Both the position numbers and the translations under genes were made by a program. Under the pieces are notes generated by a model that did not search any database, had not been told where the DNA came from, and worked only from the letters and a program-made list of their open reading frames with translations. Source: Bacteroidia bacterium (GTDB lineage Bacteria > Bacteroidota > Bacteroidia > Cytophagales > JAAEPT01). Taken from it: a DNA stretch of 64,000 nucleotides. Below, piece by piece: positions 44,413-53,184 of the stretch (position 1 is its first letter; each line of letters starts with the position of its first letter). Location: assembly GCA_030431525.1 (NCBI GenBank), contig JAUIJC010000003.1:1-64000 (forward strand), read 5' to 3'.

Positions 44413-45426
44413 ATGAGCACAAAACATATCGCCTATTCCATCTTGGAGCTGGTCCTCGTTCCGGAGGGGCAAGCCCTTCAGCAGACTTATAAGGATTCGT
44501 TGTTGTTGGCGCAGGAGGCGGATAGGCTGGGCTATAAGCGGTTTTGGTTGGCGGAGCACCATAATTCGGTGAGCATTGGGAGTAGTGCGACCACAACCTT
44601 GATGGGCTATATCGCTGGCGGGACGAACACGATTCGGGTAGGGTCGGGGGGCATTATGCTTCCGAACCATTCGCCGTTGGTGGTGGCGGAGCAGTTCGGG
44701 ACCTTGGGTACGCTGTATCCGCACCGCATTGACATGGGCTTGGGGCGTGCGCCCGGCACGGATATGCCGACGGCCAAGGCCATCCGCTCTGATTTTATGG
44801 AGTCGGCGCATTCCTTCCCTCAGGAAATCGAGAAGATTGAACGGTATTTTTCTGTGGAGAACCGGCATTCGGCCATTCGTGCGACGATGGCTGAAGGGGT
44901 GGACGTGCCGATGTATATTTTGGGTTCGAGCACGGAGAGTGCGCATTTGGCCTCCAAGAAAGGCTTGCCATATGCCTTTGCGGGGCATTTCGCTACGGCG
45001 CATCTGGAGGAGGCCTTTGCCATCTACCGAAGGGAGTTTCAGCCTTCCGAGGTGTTAGAGAAGCCTTATACCATGTCGGGGGTGAACATCATCGTGGCGG
45101 ACACTGACGAGGAGGCGGAGCGTATTTCGACTTCGTTTATCCGTCTGTTCCTCGGCATTTTCACTGGCCGAAAGGATTATCTGAAAAAGCCCTCGGAGAT
45201 GTCTCCAGAGTTGAAGGAAATGGCGCAACATCCTACCGTGCAACAGATGCTTAAAAATTCGTTCATCGGTAGCAAAAGCACGGTGAAACGACAGGTGAAG
45301 CAGTTCATCGCTGAGACCAACATTGATGAGCTGATTGTGGCGTCGAATATTTATGATTCGGAGGATCGGATTAAGTCTTATCGGATGCTGGCGGAGATTA
45401 TGGAGGAGATTAATGGGGAGGGGTGA
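44413..45426 (+). CDS. LLM class flavin-dependent oxidoreductase (MsnO8-like)
   Basis: This 337-residue luciferase-like monooxygenase-family protein starts 'MSTKHIAYSILELVLVPEG'. The TIM-barrel motifs are 'GYKRFWLAEHHNS', 'GSGGIMLPNHSPLVVAEQFGTL' and 'IDMGLGRAPGTD'. These match the MsnO8 subgroup, which needs a reduced flavin, probably FMNH2 or F420-like, supplied by a separate reductase. Substrate unknown. No flavin reductase is adjacent. It is monocistronic, followed by two palindromic repeats. Confidence 0.9.
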   Translation: MSTKHIAYSILELVLVPEGQALQQTYKDSLLLAQEADRLGYKRFWLAEHHNSVSIGSSATTTLMGYIAGGTNTIRVGSGGIMLPNHSPLVVAEQFGTLGTLYPHRIDMGLGRAPGTDMPTAKAIRSDFMESAHSFPQEIEKIERYFSVENRHSAIRATMAEGVDVPMYILGSSTESAHLASKKGLPYAFAGHFATAHLEEAFAIYRREFQPSEVLEKPYTMSGVNIIVADTDEEAERISTSFIRLFLGIFTGRKDYLKKPSEMSPELKEMAQHPTVQQMLKNSFIGSKSTVKRQVKQFIAETNIDELIVASNIYDSEDRIKSYRMLAEIMEEINGEG

Positions 45427-45448
45427 GGATTTTAAAAGTGTTTGGGGG

Positions 45449-45580
45449 CAACCCCACCTGTGTCCTCCCTTTAAAAAGGGGAGGAGAATGTTACAGTGAA
45501 TACACTTGCCAATTGTGACTTAAGTTCAGGGCTGATGGTTTCTCCTCACCTTGGATAAGGGGAGGACAGAGGAGGGGTTG
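45449..45580. repeat. 132-bp palindromic repeat, family E
   Basis: The left arm CAACCCCACCTGTGTCCTCC (45449 on) mirrors the right arm GGAGGACAGAGGAGGGGTTG (ending 45580). Inner stretches AGGGGAGGAGA and TCTCCTCACCTT also pair. It is a non-coding element directly after the LLM oxidoreductase gene. Confidence 0.82.
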
Positions 45581-45604
45581 AACCCTCGGATTAATGTCAC
45601 AGCC

Positions 45605-45666
45605 GTAGGTGCAGACCTGTGTGTCTGCCCAGAATATTGCGGTCGGACACGCAGGTCCGCCCCTAC
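45605..45666. repeat. 62-bp palindrome, family D, copy 2
   Basis: GTAGGTGCAGACCTGTGTGT (45605 on) mirrors GCAGGTCCGCCCCTAC (ending 45666). Same length and nearly the same sequence as the copy at 40222-40283. It ends 11 bp before the stop of the membrane-protein gene at 45677. Confidence 0.9.
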
Positions 45667-45676
45667 AATTTGGCCT

Positions 45677-46390
45677 TTATTGGGTCAATTTTGCGATGGT
45701 CAAGGTCAGGATGGAAAGTATTGGAATGAGGCTCAGCCACATCATCCGTTTGGTGCGTTTGTCAACGTTCTTGTTCCGTTGGATGCTCCAAATTCCATAG
45801 CCCATGGCCACCGTAAGTGCTGTTCCTGCAAAGCCTACCAAAATCTTGTTTTCGGCAATGTAAACGGTGCCCATTAAAGCCAGAACGCCAACGACTATTA
45901 ACCATTGTAGACGAACCAGCAAAGGTTTCTTTTCCTGAATGGTGATGGGACAAAGTGTTTCCAGTTCTTGGCGCAGGCCCTCAAAGTTGGCTGTTTGGCT
46001 TGGCACCGTAATGATGTCTTTGGCAGAGGTGAGACTGATGATGACGAGATCCCCGTTATGGGCCTGCGTGATGGATTGTACCTCCGATTTTTCAATGGAG
46101 ATGGTCGGAGTGTTTTGTTGCTCACGGACAATGCTGGTTTCCCCGATGGTCAGCTGGTAACTGTCGTAGAGCTGTTTTTGTTTTTTGAGGCTGATAAAGA
46201 TGCCAAAACCTACCGCCACAATTGCAATTAGGAGAGTTTGGGCAACATTGGAAAGGTCACTGTCCCCACCATAGAATTTGGCTGAAAGAATAACAATGAT
46301 GGGAATTGACAGTGTAGGAATTGCTCGCTGTAGCATTCTTTTGCGGACTTCACTAAATCCGTCTGGGGAGAGTGTGTATTGTTGGTTCAT
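45677..46390 (-). CDS. Hypothetical membrane protein
   Basis: This 237-residue protein has two pairs of hydrophobic helices: residues ~22-40 and ~49-68, then a soluble ~80-residue beta-rich segment ('SYQLTIGETSIVREQQNTPTI', 'KDIITVPSQTANFEGLRQEL'), then helices at ~158-200 and ~215-235. A membrane-embedded signalling or envelope-sensing role is possible. Its ATG overlaps the YARHG gene's TAA by one base (TAATG), so the two are co-translated. Family unknown. Confidence 0.7.
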   Translation of the reverse strand: MNQQYTLSPDGFSEVRKRMLQRAIPTLSIPIIVILSAKFYGGDSDLSNVAQTLLIAIVAVGFGIFISLKKQKQLYDSYQLTIGETSIVREQQNTPTISIEKSEVQSITQAHNGDLVIISLTSAKDIITVPSQTANFEGLRQELETLCPITIQEKKPLLVRLQWLIVVGVLALMGTVYIAENKILVGFAGTALTVAMGYGIWSIQRNKNVDKRTKRMMWLSLIPILSILTLTIAKLTQ

Positions 46391-47094
46391 TATTGCTGTT
46401 CAATTTTTCTGATCAAGGCGATATTTTCTTTTTCTAACTCCGTTAAAAAGAGGTCCACGTTTTTGTGCTGGCTCCGATACCATTCGGTGGATTTGAAGTG
46501 TTTCTGCATTTTTCCACCCTCTCTGAAAATGTATCCGTATCTGGCGAATATCTCATTGCGCATGATTTGCAGTTCGGCTTTGGACATTTTTTGGAGTTCA
46601 GTCTCATTCAGTTTTGTGTAGGAGGCTTCGGGGTATTTACCTGAGAAGAATTTTTCAATGGAATAGGATTGATAGCCGAACTCATAATCCTTGTGGAGGT
46701 CGTTGGTTTCTGTGTTTAATAATTTTAATCCACGTATTGGTTCCCGTCCTTCTTCCTCATAAATGGCGAATTGACCGTTGTATTGGTCTGAGTAGAACCG
46801 ATCGTTTTCAATTCGAACATTGGTTAGAGGCTCATAAACTTGGATCCAAGCTCTTCCGTCATCGGTAAATTCTCCGCTTCGAGTAAATGCATATTGCTTT
46901 TCAGGTGTAACAATGATGACCAATTCATATTCACCTTCTGAAAAACCAAACTTGTAGACATATTGGTATTCTTTCAGGGAAGTTGCTGTCCATTGTTTTA
47001 CAAGTTTGTCATCAATTTCTTCCTCAGCCATGTATTGAGCAAATAGGGGCGTTATGAAGCTAAAAAGTAGGGTGGATAAGATGATGGATTTCAT
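46390..47094 (-). CDS. Secreted YARHG-domain protein
   Basis: The ATG at 47094 (MKSIILSTLLFSFITPLFAQ) opens a signal peptide, giving ~234 residues. Residues ~175-234 are a YARHG domain ('LQIMRNEIFARYGYIFREGGKMQKHF', 'WYRSQHKNVDLFLTELEKENIALIRK'), an extracellular helical domain of unknown function thought to bind cell-wall or surface components. The N-terminal half is beta-rich ('GEYELVIIVTPEKQYAFTRSG'). It is the first gene of a two-gene operon with the membrane protein that overlaps its stop. Confidence 0.88.
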   Translation of the reverse strand: MKSIILSTLLFSFITPLFAQYMAEEEIDDKLVKQWTATSLKEYQYVYKFGFSEGEYELVIIVTPEKQYAFTRSGEFTDDGRAWIQVYEPLTNVRIENDRFYSDQYNGQFAIYEEEGREPIRGLKLLNTETNDLHKDYEFGYQSYSIEKFFSGKYPEASYTKLNETELQKMSKAELQIMRNEIFARYGYIFREGGKMQKHFKSTEWYRSQHKNVDLFLTELEKENIALIRKIEQQ

Positions 47095-47203
47095 TCTTGG
47101 AGACTTTTTGAAATGGGTATTTTCCATGTTTAACAGGAAACTCAATATTAAGTGATTTCTGATTACTGCTTTTCCAAGAATGTAATAAAACTCCTAAAAC
47201 ATG

Positions 47204-47230
47204 AAAAAAGCCCCAATGGTGTTTGGGGCT
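47204..47230 (-). terminator. Terminator of the zinc-type dehydrogenase gene
   Basis: The 8-bp stem AGCCCCAA/TTGGGGCT (47209-47216 and 47223-47230) with a 6-nt loop precedes a T-run on the minus strand (A-run 47204-47209). Confidence 0.85.
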
Positions 47231-47254
47231 TCTTCGTTTCTAATTTCGTTAGCC

Positions 47255-48271
47255 TTAAATCGAACTGACAATCACTTTTACCGACTGGCTACTGTCAGCC
47301 TGCACCTCAAAGGCTTTTGTGAGTTGGTCCAATGGGAACTGGTGGGAAACGATGGGCGTGAGGTCCACTTTTCCGGAGCTGACCAAGTCAATGGCTTCTT
47401 GGAAATCCTCGTTGGCGTAGAACAAGGAACCAACGATTTTCAGGCGTTTATAGACGATGGTGTTCGGATCCAAGGTCATTTCCTGACTGTAAATGGCGAT
47501 GACCGTGAGGTTGCCATCCGGCGCCATCATATCGGCAACTTGTTGAAGGATTGGGCTGATGCCACTGCACTCAAAGGCGGTGTTCAGGTTCGGCAAGTCT
47601 CCTGCGTAGTTCAAGGAAGGGACGGTACCGAATTCATTTTCCAAAAAGACCTTCAGGTCGCCATCCGTTTTGGGGTTGAAGGTGTACTTGGCCCCCATTT
47701 TTTTGGCCAGTTCCAAACGGCGCTCACTAATGTCACTGGCCACGATGTTCGTCACACCTTTACTTTTTAGGGCTGAAATGGTGGATAGCCCGATGGTCCC
47801 ACATCCCGTAACAAGCACGTTGTCCGTGGGTTTGAAGTCAGTGTTATTGATGGCGGATAAGCAAACAGTCAGGGGCTCAATCAGCGACCCTTTTTCGCTG
47901 TTGATGCTCTCAGGAATAGTAAAAATATTGACGTCCTTCCTTGCCTGATCAATCCTGACATAACGGGCAAATCCACCTGGACTGAGCCCAAGACCCACAC
48001 CGTTGTGCATGGGGTTAACTACTACACGGTCACCCACATTGAGGTCCTTCACGTCGTCGCCTTTCTCCACGATTTGACCGCAGAATTCGTGACCTATTAC
48101 GGAGCCTGGAGGGACAAGACCTTCGTGGTAGATGTGTAGATCAGTACCGCAAACACCTGTCATTTCCACTTGGATGATGACACTGTCGTTGGTGATTGTA
48201 GGGGAATCGCGTTCCTCTACGCGGATATCGTGGACTTTATGGAATACGCCTGATGGGTTCTTGGCATTCAT
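47255..48271 (-). CDS. Zinc-dependent alcohol/threonine-type dehydrogenase (MDR family)
   Basis: This 338-residue protein is a medium-chain dehydrogenase. The catalytic zinc set is present: Cys41 ('GVCGTD'), His61-Glu62 ('GHEFCG') and Glu132 ('SLIEPLTVCLSA'). The nucleotide-binding motif is 'VLVTGCGTIGLSTISAL'. The structural-zinc lobe (four Cys about residues 85-110) is absent: the region reads 'VVNPMHNGVGLGLSPGGFARYV' with no Cys. Members without that lobe include some sorbitol-, threonine- and butanediol-type enzymes, so the substrate cannot be named. Monocistronic with its own terminator. Confidence 0.85.
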   Translation of the reverse strand: MNAKNPSGVFHKVHDIRVEERDSPTITNDSVIIQVEMTGVCGTDLHIYHEGLVPPGSVIGHEFCGQIVEKGDDVKDLNVGDRVVVNPMHNGVGLGLSPGGFARYVRIDQARKDVNIFTIPESINSEKGSLIEPLTVCLSAINNTDFKPTDNVLVTGCGTIGLSTISALKSKGVTNIVASDISERRLELAKKMGAKYTFNPKTDGDLKVFLENEFGTVPSLNYAGDLPNLNTAFECSGISPILQQVADMMAPDGNLTVIAIYSQEMTLDPNTIVYKRLKIVGSLFYANEDFQEAIDLVSSGKVDLTPIVSHQFPLDQLTKAFEVQADSSQSVKVIVSSI

Positions 48272-48532
48272 AATGAGTATGATTGAGGGTAGGTATCGAC
48301 ACCAAACCAGTGTAATAATTCACGCTTTAATGAATGGAACGAGCCAACACCTTGGTGCATTGTGTGTGGTGGTATAACGCATATTGAGATCGGGGGCGTT
48401 TGTCCGTTTACTAAGTTGTACCAACCGTTAATGGTTGAATAGGGAATGGGGTGCCTATTATGTGCTGAAAATGCTTTTCTTGCGCCCGAGTTTTAACGCA
48501 TATTTTTTGAATAAAACCGCATTAGGAAAGCG

Positions 48533-51028
48533 ATGGGGACATTGGATGTAGGCCATGGAGCCGAGCGATTACGGGAGTTCAGGGAGAAAGTAATGGCTCT
48601 CGATTTTGATCAGGATATTGCTCAATACCTCAAGGTTTTGGAGGAGTATCAAAGCATTGAACAGCCTGAAAAACCAACGGCTGTTGAGGAAAAGTCAGTC
48701 GAGGTGCCAGCGGAAGGAGTCTATCAAACTCCAGAACAGCTTGTGGCCCGCTTCGCAGAGATTTATAGCCAGACCGAGACCTGCTACCAGTTCGCCTATT
48801 GGGAGTCGGCACTGAAAAGCGTCAAGGAGAATTCCACGGTGGAGGGGATCATGTTCTGTAAACCCATCTATGATTTTCTCTTCGATCATTCTCTGATTAA
48901 GACAGAGGTATTTCGTTTGATTAGCCAATCTTTCCCGTTCAATGACTTTCACCGAACTGATCTTTGGAAGGAGATGATTGCGCATAGCGAAAACTATGTG
49001 TACATCGAAAACCTGTTGGCTCGAGGGAATTTCGGGCTGGATTTGATTTCGGATGCTATGCCAATTGAGCAATATGACCGTGCGCAATTGGACGAGATTT
49101 TACCAAATCTGCTGTATTCCTCGAGATTGGTCCGAAATGAAGATTATATCAATGCCTTCAAGGTATTGAGCAGGATTAATAAGGACATCATGCCTGTGGT
49201 GGGTTGGCAACGCATGCTCAATATACTTTATAAAGCATCCGTGAAGCAGGGGCAGACAGATCCACGGGATATATTCCTGTCCGTGATGGATGATGCCTTG
49301 ATACGTTACCCAAGGGACGAGCACTTGCTTTATCTGAGAGGGGCGTTTCTTATGGCGTTTCATCCAGTAGAGGAAACCAAGGCCTTTTTGATTCAAAACC
49401 TGAAGCATAATCCATTGCATTTCAAGTCGCTCTATTTGCTGGGCAAATGCTATTTGGAGCTAAAAGAATTTGCCGTCGCTCATACAATTTTCGGGAAGCT
49501 GAACAGCGTCAATCCCCAGAACCTGACCTATAGCGCTTATCAGGCGGTTGCCCTGCATGGGATGGTGAATCAACCCGTGCAGGCCGATACCAAGGAGGAA
49601 GAACTTGCGGGATACAAGGTGCGCATGATGCAACTGCTGGACCTGAAGGTGTATGACATGCCTGAGTTTCCAGCGGAGTTTGCGGGAGATGTGGACATCA
49701 AGGCTTTAGGCGTTTATGCCTATTCTGCGTCAAGGCAATTTTACCAAGGTGGCTTGGAGCCGACCTATTTGCCAAGGGATTTGAAGATGGCGCTCCAGCT
49801 TGCCAAGGACCCTGAGGTGAGGCTGTTTATCATCAAAGGGCTGTTGGCTTGTTACCCGAATTTTGATGATTTGGTCAATAACAAGGAAACGGTGCTTCAG
49901 TTTGTGGAGGAGTTTCCTGATGCGGATTCCACAAATTTTGCCTTGGCGGGCCTCTTATATGCCGAGGAAAAATTTGAGCAGGCGTTGACCTATTATGAGC
50001 GTGTTCGGGATTTGAACCCCGCGCATACTTTCAGCTATTTGGGCATTGCCCGATGCGCCGAAAAATTGGAGGATTATCCGAAGGCCATTGAGGCCAGTGG
50101 TGTGTTCCAGCATGCGCGGAAATATGACGGCCGTGGTTTTGACATCATGGGCACCTGCTACTATAACATGGGCAACTATCGGAAGGCCTATGAGAATTTC
50201 CAATGGATGGTGCAGTTGCGGAAGCCAAGTGGCAGAGACCAGTTTATTTTGCTTGCTTCCTTGGGCAATTTGGTGGATGAATTGGATGGAAAAGACTTTC
50301 AATCTGGATGGCTCATGGAGCATGTGGAGGAGGGGCTTGACCTTTTTGATTCTTTCGAGAGAACAGCGGAATTTCAGGAGTATGTCAATGCTCCGTGGGT
50401 CTTCTTGAGGGGAGCTAAGTTGTGTGAGTTTTTGGGAAGGCATGAGCAGGGATTGGAATACATCAACCAAGCCTTTGAGCTGTTATATGCCAAGGGCATG
50501 AACAATTTGCTTGAAGTGGCTTTGGTGCGTGGCCGTTTGATGAATGCGCTGGGGCATTATGGCCATGCCAAGGAGTTCTTGAGTAATTACATCAGCTTTT
50601 TGGAAAGAGAGGACACCGATGAGCAGGAGCTGGAGAGTTTCCGAACGTTGTTGGTGGAAGTGGAGAAAGGGCTTGCCGATGCTGATAATGAATACCTTCA
50701 AGATTTAAGCGTGTTGGTGGAAAGGGCAACCGAGGAGCCAGAAACTTGGCAACCTGTTTTTGTGCAACTGATGCGGAAGGCTATGATGGGACAGGCAAAT
50801 ACGGAAATGGTTGCCATTGGTGGGCGTTATTTCGAGTTCTATCCAACACCTGTACCCGACCATGTTTTCATGGGATTCTGGACGGGGAAAGCCCATTTCC
50901 AACTGGAAGAGGTGGAGAAAAGTATGGGCTATTTCCAGAAGTGTTTGGAGTGGGGCGAGTCGTTCCCGCAACCTTATTACAACCTGCTGACGATGGCTGG
51001 TAATTACATTCGTAACAACCAGTCTTAA
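48533..51028 (+). CDS. Large TPR-repeat protein
   Basis: This 831-residue soluble protein has no signal peptide. The central and C-terminal parts carry tetratricopeptide repeats ('NFALAGLLYAEEKFEQALTYYERVRDLNPA', 'FSYLGIARCAEKLEDYPKAIEASGVF', 'DIMGTCYYNMGNYRKAYENFQWM', 'KAHFQLEEVEKSMGYFQKCLEWG'); the N-terminal ~300 residues are helical but not clear TPRs. It probably acts as a scaffold. It is followed on the same strand by a DUF1266 protein and a membrane protein, with a palindromic repeat in each gap. No catalytic motif seen. Confidence 0.85.
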   Translation: MGTLDVGHGAERLREFREKVMALDFDQDIAQYLKVLEEYQSIEQPEKPTAVEEKSVEVPAEGVYQTPEQLVARFAEIYSQTETCYQFAYWESALKSVKENSTVEGIMFCKPIYDFLFDHSLIKTEVFRLISQSFPFNDFHRTDLWKEMIAHSENYVYIENLLARGNFGLDLISDAMPIEQYDRAQLDEILPNLLYSSRLVRNEDYINAFKVLSRINKDIMPVVGWQRMLNILYKASVKQGQTDPRDIFLSVMDDALIRYPRDEHLLYLRGAFLMAFHPVEETKAFLIQNLKHNPLHFKSLYLLGKCYLELKEFAVAHTIFGKLNSVNPQNLTYSAYQAVALHGMVNQPVQADTKEEELAGYKVRMMQLLDLKVYDMPEFPAEFAGDVDIKALGVYAYSASRQFYQGGLEPTYLPRDLKMALQLAKDPEVRLFIIKGLLACYPNFDDLVNNKETVLQFVEEFPDADSTNFALAGLLYAEEKFEQALTYYERVRDLNPAHTFSYLGIARCAEKLEDYPKAIEASGVFQHARKYDGRGFDIMGTCYYNMGNYRKAYENFQWMVQLRKPSGRDQFILLASLGNLVDELDGKDFQSGWLMEHVEEGLDLFDSFERTAEFQEYVNAPWVFLRGAKLCEFLGRHEQGLEYINQAFELLYAKGMNNLLEVALVRGRLMNALGHYGHAKEFLSNYISFLEREDTDEQELESFRTLLVEVEKGLADADNEYLQDLSVLVERATEEPETWQPVFVQLMRKAMMGQANTEMVAIGGRYFEFYPTPVPDHVFMGFWTGKAHFQLEEVEKSMGYFQKCLEWGESFPQPYYNLLTMAGNYIRNNQS

Positions 51029-51040
51029 TAGCGTTTAGTT

Positions 51041-51148
51041 TACCACAGAGTACACAGAGTACACAGAGGAAAGGAGGTGTTTATTCTGAGAACACCATTT
51101 TGGAGAATAGTTGCCTCTTAGACCTCTATTCCTCTGTGACCTGTGGTT
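51041..51148. repeat. Palindromic intergenic repeat, family A, copy 3
   Basis: TACCACAGAGTACACAGAG at the left mirrors CTCTGTGACCTGTGGT at the right. The interior differs from copies 1 and 2. It fills the gap between the TPR and DUF1266 genes. Confidence 0.85.
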
Positions 51149-51168
51149 TTTGAAAAATCCCAACGAAA

Positions 51169-51834
51169 ATGAGCCACTTTAAATACGAAAATCCCGACCA
51201 GTTATCTGACAAGCAGTTATGGCTGTTGGCCACTTCGGCCATGCTTTCAGAACTGAATAACCAGCGCCATGATACCTTGATGCCCAAAGGCGATTACACG
51301 CATCCTGAATTGATGGAGAACATCCAACATTGTCTGTCCCGTGATTGGGACATCAATAACCTTGAGGGTTTGAGCGAGACCATGCTCTATTTGCATGAGA
51401 AGGTGACCTTCCAGCAGGACCAGAATAACTGGGGAATGGCCAGCGCCGAGGAGTTGAAATTGGCCAGTAGCCTGCCTCAACTGGGTGATCATGCCAATGT
51501 GGTAGATATGGTGCACAACTACCAGTTTGAGTTGGAGGGAAGCGATACTGCTTGGCACTATGGCCGTTGTGCTTGGCTGATTCGGATGTCTGCCTTTTTG
51601 AAGTATATCTCCGAGGAGGAGGCTTGGGCCTTGTTGGAGGAAAATGGCCAACGCATTAAGGCGGTGTTTTCCTCGTGGACGGATTTCGGCATTTCCTATA
51701 TGGTGGGGGCGCAGTACTGGAAGCGTGGAACTTACACGGCGGATGCTGTTCGTCGCTATCAGGAGCAATTCCTTTTCTTGACGACCAATAAGGAATCTCC
51801 TTGGACGCGGGTGGATTGGAATGTGGAGTTGTAG
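51169..51834 (+). CDS. DUF1266 protein
   Basis: This 221-residue protein has the DUF1266 core ('WHYGRCAWLIRMSAFLKYISEEEAWALLEENGQRIKAVFSSWTDFGISYMVGAQYWKRG'), in which 'GRxAWLxR ... YISEEEAW ... SWxDFGxSYxxGxxxW' is conserved. DUF1266 proteins of known strains include E. coli YbeR and YbeU, of unsettled function. It is soluble, without signal. It is in a co-directional trio with the TPR and membrane-protein genes and could act with one or both. Confidence 0.85.
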   Translation: MSHFKYENPDQLSDKQLWLLATSAMLSELNNQRHDTLMPKGDYTHPELMENIQHCLSRDWDINNLEGLSETMLYLHEKVTFQQDQNNWGMASAEELKLASSLPQLGDHANVVDMVHNYQFELEGSDTAWHYGRCAWLIRMSAFLKYISEEEAWALLEENGQRIKAVFSSWTDFGISYMVGAQYWKRGTYTADAVRRYQEQFLFLTTNKESPWTRVDWNVEL

Positions 51835-51842
51835 AATGAAAA

Positions 51843-51912
51843 TTGGACACAGGTAGCAAGTAGCAAGAGCAGTCATGTGTCTTGTGTCCTGCTACTTGAT
51901 ACCCATGTCCAA
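51843..51912. repeat. 70-bp palindromic repeat, family F
   Basis: TTGGACACAGGTAGCAAGTA (51843 on) mirrors TACTTGATACCCATGTCCAA (ending 51912), with a few mismatches. It fills the gap between the DUF1266 and membrane-protein genes. Confidence 0.8.
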
Positions 51913-51926
51913 ACTATAGAATTAAT

Positions 51927-52766
51927 ATGTGGGTAGCGATTTTAAACGTGTTGTTGAGTCCGTTTGGGCTTCTGTTCTTCTTCCTGTTCTCATCCAATCA
52001 GCAGGAACGGTACTTTGTTTCGGCCGGTACCAATACCTCGAAACTTAAGTTTGCGCCTTATGCGGTGTACAATCTGGCATTCACGGGTTTTGTCTTGGGC
52101 ATTACCTACGGTGTAGGCCGATTGTTGGTGGATGATTTCAACCTTTGGGAAACGTATCAGCCACGGTATTTCTGGCTGTCGGCATTGGGTTGGGGGGCGA
52201 CTCTTTTTACCCTTATCACCTATTTCAAGGGAATGGAGGGGAACATCATGGGCTTTATTTTCTTCCCGATGTTGCTGTTGCCCAGCTTGGGCTTATTGAT
52301 TGCGAATGTCATTTCCCTGTTTACGTTTACCATTGACCTTTCCTTGCCTGTAGTTGATGACAGCTACTTTTGGTTGGGCTTTTTGGCTCATGCCTTTATG
52401 CCATTGTATATGGTCGTGGCGATCAACTCGGAGAACAAAAAGGAAAATCAGGAGAGTGTTTTTGTGATTTTGATCTCCATCATGATTCTTCAACTGGTGG
52501 TGTTCGGAGCGAACTGGGCGGTGATTTCCTTGTTTGGAGGTACCATTTCCTTCAGTTCCTTTTTCGGTGAAGGAGCTTCCATCCTGTATTTCCTCCCGAT
52601 GCTTGCAGGCTTCTTTTATTTCCTGATGTATTCCCTTTCAAAAAATGCCTCTGACGAAATGGAGAAAGCCTTGGAGACCTTGTCGGGCTATGCGATGATT
52701 GCCGTGATTGTTTGCTCGTTTTTGCAGGTGGTGAACTACGTGCAGTTTGTGAGAGGGTGTTTTTAG
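51927..52766 (+). CDS. Polytopic membrane protein
   Basis: This 279-residue protein has about seven hydrophobic helices; the start 'MWVAILNVLLSPFGLLFFFLF' is the first. The loops are short and mostly charged on the cytosolic side ('NSENKKENQES'). No transporter signature is visible. It is the last gene of the TPR/DUF1266 cluster. Unknown family. Confidence 0.7.
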   Translation: MWVAILNVLLSPFGLLFFFLFSSNQQERYFVSAGTNTSKLKFAPYAVYNLAFTGFVLGITYGVGRLLVDDFNLWETYQPRYFWLSALGWGATLFTLITYFKGMEGNIMGFIFFPMLLLPSLGLLIANVISLFTFTIDLSLPVVDDSYFWLGFLAHAFMPLYMVVAINSENKKENQESVFVILISIMILQLVVFGANWAVISLFGGTISFSSFFGEGASILYFLPMLAGFFYFLMYSLSKNASDEMEKALETLSGYAMIAVIVCSFLQVVNYVQFVRGCF

Positions 52767-52774
52767 AAAGGCTT

Positions 52775-52813
52775 AAAAAATTTCATCTGTCCCACCAAAT
52801 GGCGGGACAGATG
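52775..52813 (-). terminator. Terminator of the small coiled-coil gene
   Basis: CATCTGTCCCACC (52784-52796) pairs with GGCGGGACAGATG (52801-52813), one mismatch, loop of 4. On the minus strand a T-run follows (A-run 52775-52780). It can also act on the convergent + strand gene. Confidence 0.82.
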
Positions 52814-52855
52814 TTATGCAAGACGATGTTACTTGCAAAGAAGCTTGTTCAGAAA

Positions 52856-53143
52856 TCAGTCAGCAATTTGCACTTCTAACACCGTTCGGATTTGTGCCTT
52901 TTTGCCCTCCTTCTTGGCGGTTTCCAAGATTTGTAGGAGCTCATTTCTTTCTTCAATCAGGCGCTTAACTTCTAATTCTGCCTTATTACAAGAGTCATTA
53001 TGATTCTTCTCCCATTGTTGGAGCTGGGAATCGTTATGGGTCTTGATTTGTGCGTTAATCAACGAACAAATTTGGTCCTTTGCTTCGGTGGAATTGTACT
53101 CGCCTTCTACAATGGTGATTGTTTGAGCTTCTTTAACTAACAT
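52856..53143 (-). CDS. Small coiled-coil hypothetical protein
   Basis: This 95-residue protein carries a long helix with heptad-like spacing from ~50 ('CNKAELEVKRLIEERNELLQILETAKKEGKKAQIRTVLEVQ'). The N-terminal part 'TITIVEGEYNSTEAKDQI' may be a short beta hairpin. No signal or membrane segment. It has its own terminator and stands alone. Similar short proteins are common in Bacteroidota but have no known function. Confidence 0.65.
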   Translation of the reverse strand: MLVKEAQTITIVEGEYNSTEAKDQICSLINAQIKTHNDSQLQQWEKNHNDSCNKAELEVKRLIEERNELLQILETAKKEGKKAQIRTVLEVQIAD

Positions 53144-53184
53144 CGTTCTTATTGTTTTGGTTGAGAGTGTTTCTAAGTGTAAAG

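Noticed and set aside
48481-48515. Possible partial third copy of the family B element (CGCCCGAGTTTTAACGC)
   Set aside because: Only a short match to the element's end region; it is not enough to call a copy.
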